Assembly: GCA_035296705.1 (NCBI GenBank)
Contig: DATHAL010000061.1
Location: 32,545 to 96,544, forward strand
DNA: 64,000 nucleotides
DNA from: WHSW01 sp035296705
Lineage (GTDB): Bacteria > Actinomycetota > Thermoleophilia > Solirubrobacterales > 70-9
Reading direction: 5' to 3'
The notes under the pieces are model-generated. The model was not told the DNA's origin. It saw only the letters and a program-made list of their open reading frames with translations, and searched no databases. Below, one piece after another: positions 1 through 7,212 of the stretch. Position numbers and translations under genes: made by a program. Within the stretch, counting starts at the first letter, position 1. The number at the start of each line of letters is the position of its first letter.

Positions 1-738
1 CCGCAGGTGGTCGAGGGCTGGTATGGGATGCCGTTCGCGAAGCCCCTCGCGCGCACGCGCGAGTACGTGCAGATCATGCGTGACGTCTGGGCGCGTGACG
101 GGCCGGTGACCAACGATGGCCCGCACTACCCGCTTCCGATCCCGGACGGCACCGGGTTGGGCAAACCGCTCAAGCCCTCCATCCATCCGCTGCGTTCCGA
201 CATCCCAATCTTCCTCGCCGCCGAGGGGCCGAAGAACATCGCGCTCGGAGCCGAGATCTGCGACGGCTGGACGGCGATGCTGCTCTCACCGCACCACCAG
301 GAGATCTATCGCGAGGCGCTCGCCGAGGGCTTCGCCCGCCCCGGCGCGCGCCGCAGCGCCGACGATTTCGAGGTCGCCGCCACGGTGCCGATGATCGTCT
401 CCCCCGACGTGGAGGCGGCAGCCGACGCGCTGCGCCACTACTACGCCCTCTACTTCGGAGGCATGGGCGCCAAGGGCAAGAACTTCCACGCCAACGTCGC
501 GGTCCGGATGGGCTACGAGGACATGATCGCCGCCGTCCAGGACCTCTACCTCGACGGCAAGACGCAGGAGGCCGCCGCGGCGATCCCGCTCGAGCTCATC
601 GACCAGATGTCGCTCATCGGTCCGCCGGAGAAGATCCGCCACGACCTCGAGGCATGGCGGGAATCGTTCGTCACCACCCTGCTCGTGGGCGGCGACGTGG
701 ACATCGTCCGTACCGCGGCCGAGCTCGTCCTCGGCTGA
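1..738 (+). CDS. LLM-class (F420-type) oxidoreductase, 5' end outside window
   Basis: The reading frame is open from the first base, so the start codon lies upstream and only the last ~246 residues are present. The product belongs to the luciferase-like (LLM) TIM-barrel oxidoreductases, which in actinobacteria usually take coenzyme F420. Recognisable family segments are VVEGWYG and PLARTREYVQIMR at the left edge, IPIFLAAEGPKNI about 60 residues on, and LIGPPEKIRHDLEAW at the C-terminus. The substrate cannot be told from sequence. Two further LLM genes lie near 43.3 and 47.2 kb. Family membership is clear; F420 use is taken from the family. Confidence 0.85.
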   Translation, partial: PQVVEGWYGMPFAKPLARTREYVQIMRDVWARDGPVTNDGPHYPLPIPDGTGLGKPLKPSIHPLRSDIPIFLAAEGPKNIALGAEICDGWTAMLLSPHHQEIYREALAEGFARPGARRSADDFEVAATVPMIVSPDVEAAADALRHYYALYFGGMGAKGKNFHANVAVRMGYEDMIAAVQDLYLDGKTQEAAAAIPLELIDQMSLIGPPEKIRHDLEAWRESFVTTLLVGGDVDIVRTAAELVLG

Positions 739-755
739 GCCGGACCGGCTAGCCG
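732..755. terminator. Small palindromes at convergent stop codons
   Basis: CGGC-TGA-GCCG (732-742) carries the stop codon of the LLM gene in its loop. The palindrome CGGCTAGCCG (746-755) has the stop of the opposing gene at its centre. The stems are short and there is no U-tract, so a terminator role is only inferred. The same design recurs at other convergent pairs in the window. Confidence 0.3.
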
Positions 756-1021
756 CGGCTGAGCTTGCCGCTCTGGCCGTAGGAGCTGACGTCGAAGATG
801 AACGCGAGGCCCACGATGAACCACTCGAACCCGTGGACGCTGTTGTCGCCGTAGCTCCACATGAGCGCGTAGGCGAGCGTCGTCCACGGGAGCAGGAAGA
901 AGCCGAGCAGCGGGAGGACCCAGCTATCGAAGGCGCGGCTCAGCAGGTCGCTGAAGAGGAAGATCACGAACAACGCGAGCCGCGGCGAGATCAGCGCGAA
1001 GAGGACGGCGATGCACCCCAT
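749..1021 (-). CDS. Small integral membrane protein
   Basis: The 90-residue product is nearly all hydrophobic: MGCIAVLFALISPRLALFV at the start, then LPLLGFFLLPWTTLAYALMW, then FIVGLAFIFDV, giving two or three membrane spans and a short polar tail. I chose the ATG at 1021. The frame stays open further upstream, but that extension is polar and runs across the divergent gene at 1049. Many actinobacteria carry similar unnamed membrane proteins. I cannot assign a function. It converges on the LLM gene and diverges from the NYN gene with only 27 bases between them. Confidence 0.65.
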   Translation of the reverse strand: MGCIAVLFALISPRLALFVIFLFSDLLSRAFDSWVLPLLGFFLLPWTTLAYALMWSYGDNSVHGFEWFIVGLAFIFDVSSYGQSGKLSRG

Positions 1022-1048
1022 GCGCGGCAGCCTAACTAGGCTCGCGGC

Positions 1049-1426
1049 GTGCGCTGGTTCGTCGATGCGATGAACGTCATCGGCTCGCGACCTGACGGCT
1101 GGTGGCGCGACCGCCACGCGGCGATGAAACGGCTCGTCGGGCAGCTCGAGGATCTGGCTGCCGCCGGCGAGGAGATCACGGTCTTCTTCGAGCGTGCGCC
1201 GCAGCCGGCGATCGAGTCGGGGTCGGTTGAGATCGCGCACGCGCCGGCCGCGGTCCCGAACGCGGCCGACGACGAGATCGTCCGTCGGCTGGCGCTCGAG
1301 GCGTCGCCGACGGAGATCACGGTCGTCACGTCAGACCGCCGGCTCGCCGGGCGCGCCCGGGCGATCGGCGCGCGTGTCGAGGGCTCCTCGGAGTTCCGGC
1401 GGCGGCTTCGCTACGAGCACCGATGA
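1049..1426 (+). CDS. NYN/PIN-like (YacP-type) RNA-binding nuclease
   Basis: This 125-residue protein, starting at GTG, has the layout of a NYN domain, a PIN-related metal-dependent RNase fold. The signature VDAMNVIGS is near the N-terminus, acidic residues occur in NAADDEIVRRL in the middle, and VVTSDRRLAGRA comes near the end. These are the usual positions of the PIN-fold acidic metal ligands. It is shorter than typical YacP (about 170 residues), with nothing after the catalytic domain. The next gene follows after 28 bases on the same strand. RNA processing is inferred from the family. Confidence 0.75.
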   Translation: MRWFVDAMNVIGSRPDGWWRDRHAAMKRLVGQLEDLAAAGEEITVFFERAPQPAIESGSVEIAHAPAAVPNAADDEIVRRLALEASPTEITVVTSDRRLAGRARAIGARVEGSSEFRRRLRYEHR

Positions 1427-1454
1427 GCTTGCGCGCCTGAAGCAGTCGTAACCC

Positions 1455-2315
1455 GTGATGCTCATCCAGAGGGAGATCCTGCGGGTCAACGGCGTCGAGC
1501 TGTGCGTGGAGGCGATCGGCGAGGAGGCCGACCCCGCGCTCCTGCTGATCATGGGCGCACAGGCGTCCATGGACTGGTGGGAGGACGAGTTCTGCGAGCG
1601 GCTGGCGGCGGGCGGCCGCCGCGCGATCCGCTACGACCAGCGCGACACCGGACAGTCGACGAGCTATGAGCCCGGGGCGCCCGCGTACACGTACCGCGAT
1701 CTGGTCGACGACGCGATTGGCATTCTCGACGTCCTCGAGGTCGAGCGCGGGCACGTCGCCGCGATGTCGATGGGCGGCGGCGCCGCGCAGCTGATCGCGC
1801 TCGACCATCCTGACCGCGTCTCCTCGCTGACCCTGATCGCGACCGCCCCGGCGCCGCCCGGTCCCGCGGATCCCGACCTGCCGACGATGAGCGAGGATGC
1901 CCGGGCGCGCTTCGCGGCGATCGAGGAGCCCGACTGGACCGATCGCCGTGCCGTGATCGAGTACGGCGTCGAAACAGCGCGCGCCTCCGTGGGCGACCCG
2001 GCGACGTTCGACGAACAGCGCATGCGGGCGCTTTGGGACCGCGTCCTCGATCGCACCACGAACATCGCCGCGACGATGGCGAACCACTTCGAGATCGAGG
2101 GCCCCGGACGGATCCGGGAGCGCCTCGGCGACATCGACGTCCCGACTCTCGTCATCCACGGCCGACAGGACCCGTTCATCCCCTTCGGCAACGGCGAGGC
2201 GCTGGCGCGCGAGATCCCGGGCGCGCGGCTCCTGGCGCTCGATGACGTCGGCCACGAGCTGCCGCAGTCGAGCTGGGACATCGTCGTCCCGGCCCTGCTC
2301 GAGCACACGGCGTAG
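1455..2315 (+). CDS. Alpha/beta hydrolase
   Basis: A 286-residue alpha/beta-hydrolase. Visible elements are the strand LLLIMG, the motif YDQRDTGQS, the nucleophile elbow SMGGG with its serine near residue 102, an acidic residue in HGRQDPFIP, and the histidine in DVGHELP. Ser, Asp and His are all present, so an active esterase or related hydrolase is expected. This subfamily is often annotated in polyketide or antibiotic contexts (aclacinomycin methylesterase-like), but nothing nearby supports that role. GTG at 1455 or ATG at 1458 are both possible starts. Confidence 0.85.
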   Translation: MMLIQREILRVNGVELCVEAIGEEADPALLLIMGAQASMDWWEDEFCERLAAGGRRAIRYDQRDTGQSTSYEPGAPAYTYRDLVDDAIGILDVLEVERGHVAAMSMGGGAAQLIALDHPDRVSSLTLIATAPAPPGPADPDLPTMSEDARARFAAIEEPDWTDRRAVIEYGVETARASVGDPATFDEQRMRALWDRVLDRTTNIAATMANHFEIEGPGRIRERLGDIDVPTLVIHGRQDPFIPFGNGEALAREIPGARLLALDDVGHELPQSSWDIVVPALLEHTA

Positions 2316-2378
2316 ATCGCCGCCGGCGAGGGTGCCGGAGCTGCCGCCGCGGTGCTATCTACTCAATGAGGACGGAGG

Positions 2379-3803
2379 ATGAACCGAGTGCTGAGCGCAG
2401 TCATGTTCGCGCCGCGTGGCGGGTCCGCGCACGCTGCCCGCACGCTCGCGAGGCATCTGCCGGCGCACGGCTGGGCACCGACGATCCTCTCCGGCTCGCG
2501 CGGCGACCTCAGCCCCGACGGCGACGCGTGGAGCTTCTACGCCGGGCTCGACGTGCACGCCGTCGACTTCACGGCCGCCCTGCGCGATCCGGACCCGTTT
2601 CATCCCGCCGATCGCCGCGTCGCTCCGATGCACCCGTCCTACGAGGATCGGCCCGGCGCGCCGGACCGGGTCTTCGCGTCCCTCGACGACCTCGACCTCG
2701 AGCGCCAGGTCCGCACCTGGGGTCTCGCGCTGCGCGAGGCGTGCGCGGCGCAGGCGGACGTCCTCCACGTTCACCACCTGACCCCGATCAACGAGGCGGC
2801 CCAGCGGCTCTTGCCCTGGACGCCGATCGTCGGGCACCTGCACGGCACCGAGCTCCTGATGCTCGAAGCGATCGATGCCGGGCCGCCCAGCGATTGGCCC
2901 TTCGCCGAGCGCTGGGCGGAGCGGATGCGAGCCTGGGCACGACGTTGCTTCTCCCTGCTGGTCGCCCCCGGGGCGGTCGAGCGCGCAGCGACGCTGCTCG
3001 AGCTCGACCGCTCGCGGCTCGTCGAGGTTCCGAACGGGATCGAGATCGACCGCTTCGAACGCCTCGAGGTCGACCGCGCGGACCACTGGGAGGACCACCT
3101 CGTGCGCGAGCCCCGCGGCTGGCGAGCGGGTGGCGCCCCGGGCTCCGTCCGCTACGAGGCCTCCGACCTCGAGGCGCTGCGGAACGGCACGGTCCTGATC
3201 TACGTCGGCCGGTTCACCGAGGTGAAGCGACTCGGCCTTCTGATCCGCGCCTTCGCACGGGCGCAGGAGAGGCTGCGTCAGCCGGCCGCGCTCGTCCTCG
3301 TCGGCGGCCATCCCGGCGAGTGGGAGGGCGAGCATCCCCTCGAGGCGATCGAGGCGAGCGGCGCGCGGGACGTCTTCCTCGCGGGCTGGCACGAGCAGGA
3401 CAGGCTCGCGGGGTTCCTCTCGGCATCCGACGTGATCCTCCTGCCGTCCGCGCGCGAGCAGTTCGGCCAGGCGCTGATCGAGGGGATGGCGTGCGGGCTT
3501 CCCGCGATCGCGGCGGAGAGCTACGGCGCCTCACGAATCGTCGCCGACGAAGAGAGCGGCTGGCTCGTGCCCGCTGACGATCGTGACGCCCTCGCGGCGG
3601 CGATCGTCGACGCCGTGAACCGCCCGGCGGAGCGCGGGCGCCGCGGCGAGCGCGCCCGGCGAGCGGTCGTCGAGCGCTACGGCGGCGAGCGGATGGCCGC
3701 GCGCGTCGCCGCCGCCTTCCACGCCGCCCGCGGGCGACGCGCGCTGCCGATGCCCGCCGAGCGGCGTTTGGAGCCGAACGTGCAGGTCGTCACAAACGAG
3801 TGA
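2379..3803 (+). CDS. Glycosyltransferase family 4 (GT-B fold)
   Basis: A 474-residue GT-B glycosyltransferase. The N-terminal acceptor domain begins with MFAPRGGSAHAARTLARHL. The donor domain has VPNGIEIDRFERL, LIYVGRFTEVKRLGLLIRAF and the GT4 E-x7-E signature in REQFGQALIEGMACGLP. It probably transfers a sugar from a nucleotide donor to an envelope or storage glycan; donor and acceptor are unknown. No membrane span or signal is seen, so it is cytoplasmic. A phosphodiester glycosidase follows 72 bases downstream on the same strand, which fits a surface-carbohydrate context without proving a pathway. Confidence 0.85.
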   Translation: MNRVLSAVMFAPRGGSAHAARTLARHLPAHGWAPTILSGSRGDLSPDGDAWSFYAGLDVHAVDFTAALRDPDPFHPADRRVAPMHPSYEDRPGAPDRVFASLDDLDLERQVRTWGLALREACAAQADVLHVHHLTPINEAAQRLLPWTPIVGHLHGTELLMLEAIDAGPPSDWPFAERWAERMRAWARRCFSLLVAPGAVERAATLLELDRSRLVEVPNGIEIDRFERLEVDRADHWEDHLVREPRGWRAGGAPGSVRYEASDLEALRNGTVLIYVGRFTEVKRLGLLIRAFARAQERLRQPAALVLVGGHPGEWEGEHPLEAIEASGARDVFLAGWHEQDRLAGFLSASDVILLPSAREQFGQALIEGMACGLPAIAAESYGASRIVADEESGWLVPADDRDALAAAIVDAVNRPAERGRRGERARRAVVERYGGERMAARVAAAFHAARGRRALPMPAERRLEPNVQVVTNE

Positions 3804-3875
3804 AAATCCGGTAAAGCGCAGCAACTCCGGCCGATTCGCGGTGTACAACGGGCTCCGGCACGCGTCGGAACGACC

Positions 3876-4646
3876 ATGCTCCGCCCCGCAATCCAGCCCC
3901 TCGCAGCGCCCCGCGAGCTGTTCGCCTCGCGTATCAGGCTCCCGGACGACGCCGCCACGACGCTTCATGTGGCGCGTTTCGACCGCGCGACGGTCCGCGC
4001 GCGGGTGGTGAGGCTCCCGCCCCGGCTTCCGCTTCGCAGCTGGTGCACTGCGGCCGGCGTCGACGACGCGATCGTCGGCGGCTTCTTCGTCCGCCCCGAG
4101 GGCACGCCGCTCGGCGACCTGCGGATCGGCGGGATGACGATGCGAACGGTTCCCTTCGACAGCCCGTGGGACGAGCGACGCTCGTGCGTCCACATCGACG
4201 GCGGCCGGATCGCGCTGGCATCTCGGGACGAGCTCGAGGCGATGCCCGCCGGTGACCTCCTCCAGGCTGGGCCGATGCTGGTCCGCGACGCAGCGAACTG
4301 CGCCGCTGCAGGCCACGACCCCGAGGGATTCTCCGCCGGCTCCCGGCAGTTCGACTCCGACATCACTGTCGGCCGCTACCCCCGCGCCGCGCTGGCGCTG
4401 ACGCCGAGCGACGTGCTCGCTGTCGTGTGCGACGGACGCACGGACGCGGATGCCGGCCTCACCCTCTCCGAGCTGGCCGCGGCGCTGGTCGACCTCGGCG
4501 CCGAACAGGCGATCAACCTCGACGGCGGCGGCTCCGCCTCACTCGTCTTCGACGGCAGGCTGCGCAACCGCCCGCACGAGGAGCACGGCGTGCCCCTTCC
4601 CGTCGGGCGCCCGATCGCTACCGCGATCACGTTCAGCTCCCGCTGA
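3876..4646 (+). CDS. Phosphodiester glycosidase (NAGPA/DUF2233) family protein
   Basis: A 256-residue protein of the NAGPA family, named after the uncovering enzyme that removes N-acetylglucosamine from phosphodiester-linked sugars. The family's C-terminal signature INLDGGGSASLVFDG is present about 40 residues from the end, preceded by ALTPSDVLAVVCDGRT. In bacteria such proteins are linked to exopolysaccharide or teichoic-type polymers. There is no clear signal peptide on the chosen ATG start, so secretion is uncertain. It follows the GT4 gene. Family is clear; substrate unknown. Confidence 0.8.
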   Translation: MLRPAIQPLAAPRELFASRIRLPDDAATTLHVARFDRATVRARVVRLPPRLPLRSWCTAAGVDDAIVGGFFVRPEGTPLGDLRIGGMTMRTVPFDSPWDERRSCVHIDGGRIALASRDELEAMPAGDLLQAGPMLVRDAANCAAAGHDPEGFSAGSRQFDSDITVGRYPRAALALTPSDVLAVVCDGRTDADAGLTLSELAAALVDLGAEQAINLDGGGSASLVFDGRLRNRPHEEHGVPLPVGRPIATAITFSSR

Positions 4647-4664
4647 CCCGCCGCGCGGTCAGCG
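4641..4664. terminator. 8-bp hairpin across the stop codon
   Basis: CGCTGACC (4641-4648) and GGTCAGCG (4657-4664) form a perfect 8-bp stem around an 8-base loop. The stem contains the TGA of the glycosidase gene, and CGCCGTTT follows. It sits between convergent genes and probably acts as a terminator for the plus-strand gene; this is inferred from shape and position. Confidence 0.5.
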
Positions 4665-4719
4665 GGTCGCCGTTTCGGTGTCGTCGTGACGGTGCCGTGC
4701 GGATGGCGCCCGGCGTCGC

Positions 4720-5550
4720 TCAGGCGGCGCGCGCGGCGCGACGCATGACCTCGAGCGGCGGCTCGAGGCCGGTCCAGACGCGCAGCGAGGCGGCTCCCTG
4801 GCGGACCAGTACCTCGAGCCCGTCGACGAGCCGCGCCGCCCGGGCCCGGGCAAGCTCGGCCAGGGCCGTCTCGTGGGCTCCGTAGACGAGATCGACGACG
4901 ACGTGCCAGGGTCCGATCGAGTCGCGGTCGAGCGGCAACGGCTCGAGATCGGCCGCCTCAGCGGCCCGCGCGCCCGCCTGCTCGAGCCCCACCGTGGTCG
5001 CGTTTACGAGCAGGTCGAAGTCCTGGGGCGTGAGCGGCTCGGATGCATCGCGGTCCTCGACCGCGATGCCGAGCTCGGCGGCGAGCGCCCGCGCGCGCTC
5101 GGCCGTGCGGTTCCAGACCGAGACCTCCGCCCCGGCCTCGCGAAGCGCCCAGGCGGCGGCCCGGGCGGAGCCGCCGGCGCCGAGGACGATCGCGCGGGCC
5201 TCGGCCGGCGGCTCGGGGAGCGCGGCCATGATCCCCGTGGCGTCCGTGTTCTCGGCCACGATCGAGCCGTCGGTGAAGCTGAGCGTGTTCGCGGCGCCGA
5301 TCGCGCGCGCGGCGTCGGAGACGCGGTCGGCGAGCGCGAGCGCCGCCGTCTTGTGGGGCAGGGTCACGTTGGCACCCGCGAAGCCTGCTCCCGGCAGCGA
5401 GCGCACGACCTCCTCGAAGCGATCGGGCCCGACGTCGATCGCCTCATAGGACCATTCGAGCGCGAGCCCGAGCTCATCGAGCGCCGCATTCTGCATCGCC
5501 GGCGAGCGCGAATGGGCGACCGGTTGGCCGAGGACGGCGAGTCTTGGCAT
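4720..5550 (-). CDS. aroE: Shikimate dehydrogenase
   Basis: AroE reduces 3-dehydroshikimate to shikimate with NADPH in aromatic amino acid synthesis. The 276-residue length is normal. The shikimate pocket shows SRSPAMQNAAL near residue 15, NVTLPHK with the catalytic lysine near residue 67, and NTDATG with the catalytic aspartate near residue 103. The NADP-binding glycine motif VLGAGGSARAAA and NRTAERA follow, then LVNATTVGL. It is the last gene of the alaS-ruvX-mltG-aroE run, 29 bases after mltG, so it is probably co-transcribed. Confidence 0.95.
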   Translation of the reverse strand: MPRLAVLGQPVAHSRSPAMQNAALDELGLALEWSYEAIDVGPDRFEEVVRSLPGAGFAGANVTLPHKTAALALADRVSDAARAIGAANTLSFTDGSIVAENTDATGIMAALPEPPAEARAIVLGAGGSARAAAWALREAGAEVSVWNRTAERARALAAELGIAVEDRDASEPLTPQDFDLLVNATTVGLEQAGARAAEAADLEPLPLDRDSIGPWHVVVDLVYGAHETALAELARARAARLVDGLEVLVRQGAASLRVWTGLEPPLEVMRRAARAA

Positions 5551-5579
5551 GCGCCGATGCTAGGCGGGCGCCGCGGCGC

Positions 5580-6761
5580 TCAGCAGTCGGTCGGCGAGCC
5601 GCCCTGCTCCTGGAGCGCCTGCTGGTAGGCGGCCTCGGCCTGCTGGAACTCCTCCTCGGTCTTGACGAAGGTGTGCTCATTGCAGGTCCCGGGCTTGATC
5701 ACGAAGTAGAACGCGTCCGACTTCGCCGGCTTCGCGGCGGCCTCGAGCGAGGCGAGGCCGGGGTTCGAGATCGGCGTCGGCGGCAACCCAGTGCGGGTCC
5801 GGGTGTTGTAGGGCTCGTCCTGGGCGAGCTCGCTCTCGGTCAGCGGCTGGTCATAGTTCTGCAGGTAGTAGCGGATCGTCGAGTCCATGCCGAGCGGGTT
5901 GTTCGCCGCGAGCCGGTTGTAGATCACGGCCGCCGCGAGCGGGCGCTCCTCCGGCACCGCGATCTCCTTCTCGATGATCGAGGCGATCTTCGCGATGTCG
6001 TAGACGTTCAGGTTCTTCGACTTGGCGTAGCTCATGTCGATGCCCTTGATCTGCTGCTGGAAGTCGGCGAGCTGGCGCTCGACGAGATCGTGGACAGTCG
6101 GCTTCTTCGGCAGGTCGTCCCATGTGTCCGGAAAGAGGAAGCCCTCGAGGTTCGGCGCGCCCTTGGCGTCGTAGTCAGCGAGGTCGAAACCCGAGTGCTT
6201 CGGCGGCTTCTTCGTCGCCTCGGCGTAGTCGCCCTTGAGCCCGGCGTCCTTCGCGACCGAGGCGATCTGGTCGCGGTCCAAACCCTCCGGGATCGTGATC
6301 GACGTCGTCTTCGGCGCCGCCTTCGGCGGGGCGATCGGCGCGTCGGCGCCGTCGATCCGATCGATAACCTTCGCGACCACGAAGACGAGCACCGCGGCGA
6401 CCGCGGCGATGATCAGCAGGCCGATGAACTGCCGGATGCGAAGCGAGCGGGTCGAGCCGGAGTTCGATCCGCCCCCGTAGCTACGACGCGGACGCGGGGC
6501 GATCGGAGGAGCCCCGGCCCCGTCCGTGCTCGGCTCGGGCGCAGCCGGGCGCTCCTCGGTGAGGGGCGCCGCGGGGGGAGCGGCCTCCGGCACAGCGGTC
6601 GCCGTCGCAGACTCATCCGCCGGCGCCTGCGCCTCGACGACCTTCTCGCCCAACGACTGGCGCTGCGCGCGCCTGCGCGCCTCGCGCTCGGACCGGCGAC
6701 GCTCGCGCTCCCGCGCAGTCTCGTCCTGGGCGAACGGGTCGTGCCAGTCGGCGCCGGTCAT
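5580..6761 (-). CDS. mltG: Endolytic murein transglycosylase MltG
   Basis: MltG cleaves nascent glycan strands and is thought to set their length. The 393-residue protein has a long charged, proline/alanine-rich cytoplasmic N-terminus (about residues 1-110), one membrane span near 112-132 (FIGLLIIAAVAAVLVFVVAK), then the YceG/LytG domain. That domain shows IASIIEKEI with the expected catalytic glutamate, AAVIYNRLAANNPLGMDST, and LPPTPISNPGLASLEAA near the end. The first four bases overlap the end of ruvX (ATGA), so translation is likely coupled. Confidence 0.93.
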   Translation of the reverse strand: MTGADWHDPFAQDETARERERRRSEREARRRAQRQSLGEKVVEAQAPADESATATAVPEAAPPAAPLTEERPAAPEPSTDGAGAPPIAPRPRRSYGGGSNSGSTRSLRIRQFIGLLIIAAVAAVLVFVVAKVIDRIDGADAPIAPPKAAPKTTSITIPEGLDRDQIASVAKDAGLKGDYAEATKKPPKHSGFDLADYDAKGAPNLEGFLFPDTWDDLPKKPTVHDLVERQLADFQQQIKGIDMSYAKSKNLNVYDIAKIASIIEKEIAVPEERPLAAAVIYNRLAANNPLGMDSTIRYYLQNYDQPLTESELAQDEPYNTRTRTGLPPTPISNPGLASLEAAAKPAKSDAFYFVIKPGTCNEHTFVKTEEEFQQAEAAYQQALQEQGGSPTDC

Positions 6762-7147
6762 CCGTCGCGCCCCCGGCTCGCCAGGTAGGACTCGAGCAGG
6801 TGTGCCGCCGCGAGCGCGTCGGGTGCGGCGCTCGCCCCGTCGCGCGCCGAGCTCGCCGCCAGCCGCGTCGTCAGCCGCTCGTCATATGTCTCAACCTGGA
6901 CCTCGCTCGCGCGCGCGATCTCGGCGGCGAACGAGCGCGCGGCGCGCGCCTGCTCACCCTCGCTGCCATCGAGCGACACGGGCAGCCCGACGACGATCAG
7001 CTCGGCCTCGAGCTCGTCCGCGAGGCGCGCCACTTCGGCGGGGTCGGGCGGCGAGATGACGCCCAGCGGCCGCACGATCGTGCCGCTCGGGTCGCAGGTA
7101 GCCGCGCCCGTCCGCGCCTCCCCATGATCGATCGCCAGCACCCGCAT
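6758..7147 (-). CDS. ruvX: Holliday junction resolvase-like RuvX (YqgF)
   Basis: A 129-residue RNase H-fold protein. Family marks are VLAIDHGEARTGAA at the start, LIVVGLPVSLDGSEGEQA in the middle and the late TYDERLTT with catalytic acids. YqgF proteins act on pre-16S rRNA ends and have also been proposed as junction resolvases. I chose the ATG that begins MRVLAIDHG; an open extension of 11 codons upstream lacks family similarity. It lies 65 bases after alaS and overlaps mltG by four bases. Confidence 0.92.
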   Translation of the reverse strand: MRVLAIDHGEARTGAATCDPSGTIVRPLGVISPPDPAEVARLADELEAELIVVGLPVSLDGSEGEQARAARSFAAEIARASEVQVETYDERLTTRLAASSARDGASAAPDALAAAHLLESYLASRGRDG

Positions 7148-7212
7148 ACGGTTGCCCAGACTATTAGGGACTGCAAACATTTGGTCGGGCCCGCGGCGGC
7201 ACGTGCTAGCGC

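Noticed and set aside
5544..6788. 414-codon plus-strand frame over mltG
   Set aside because: Arg/Leu/Asp-rich shadow frame; mltG on the other strand has the catalytic motifs and coupling to ruvX.
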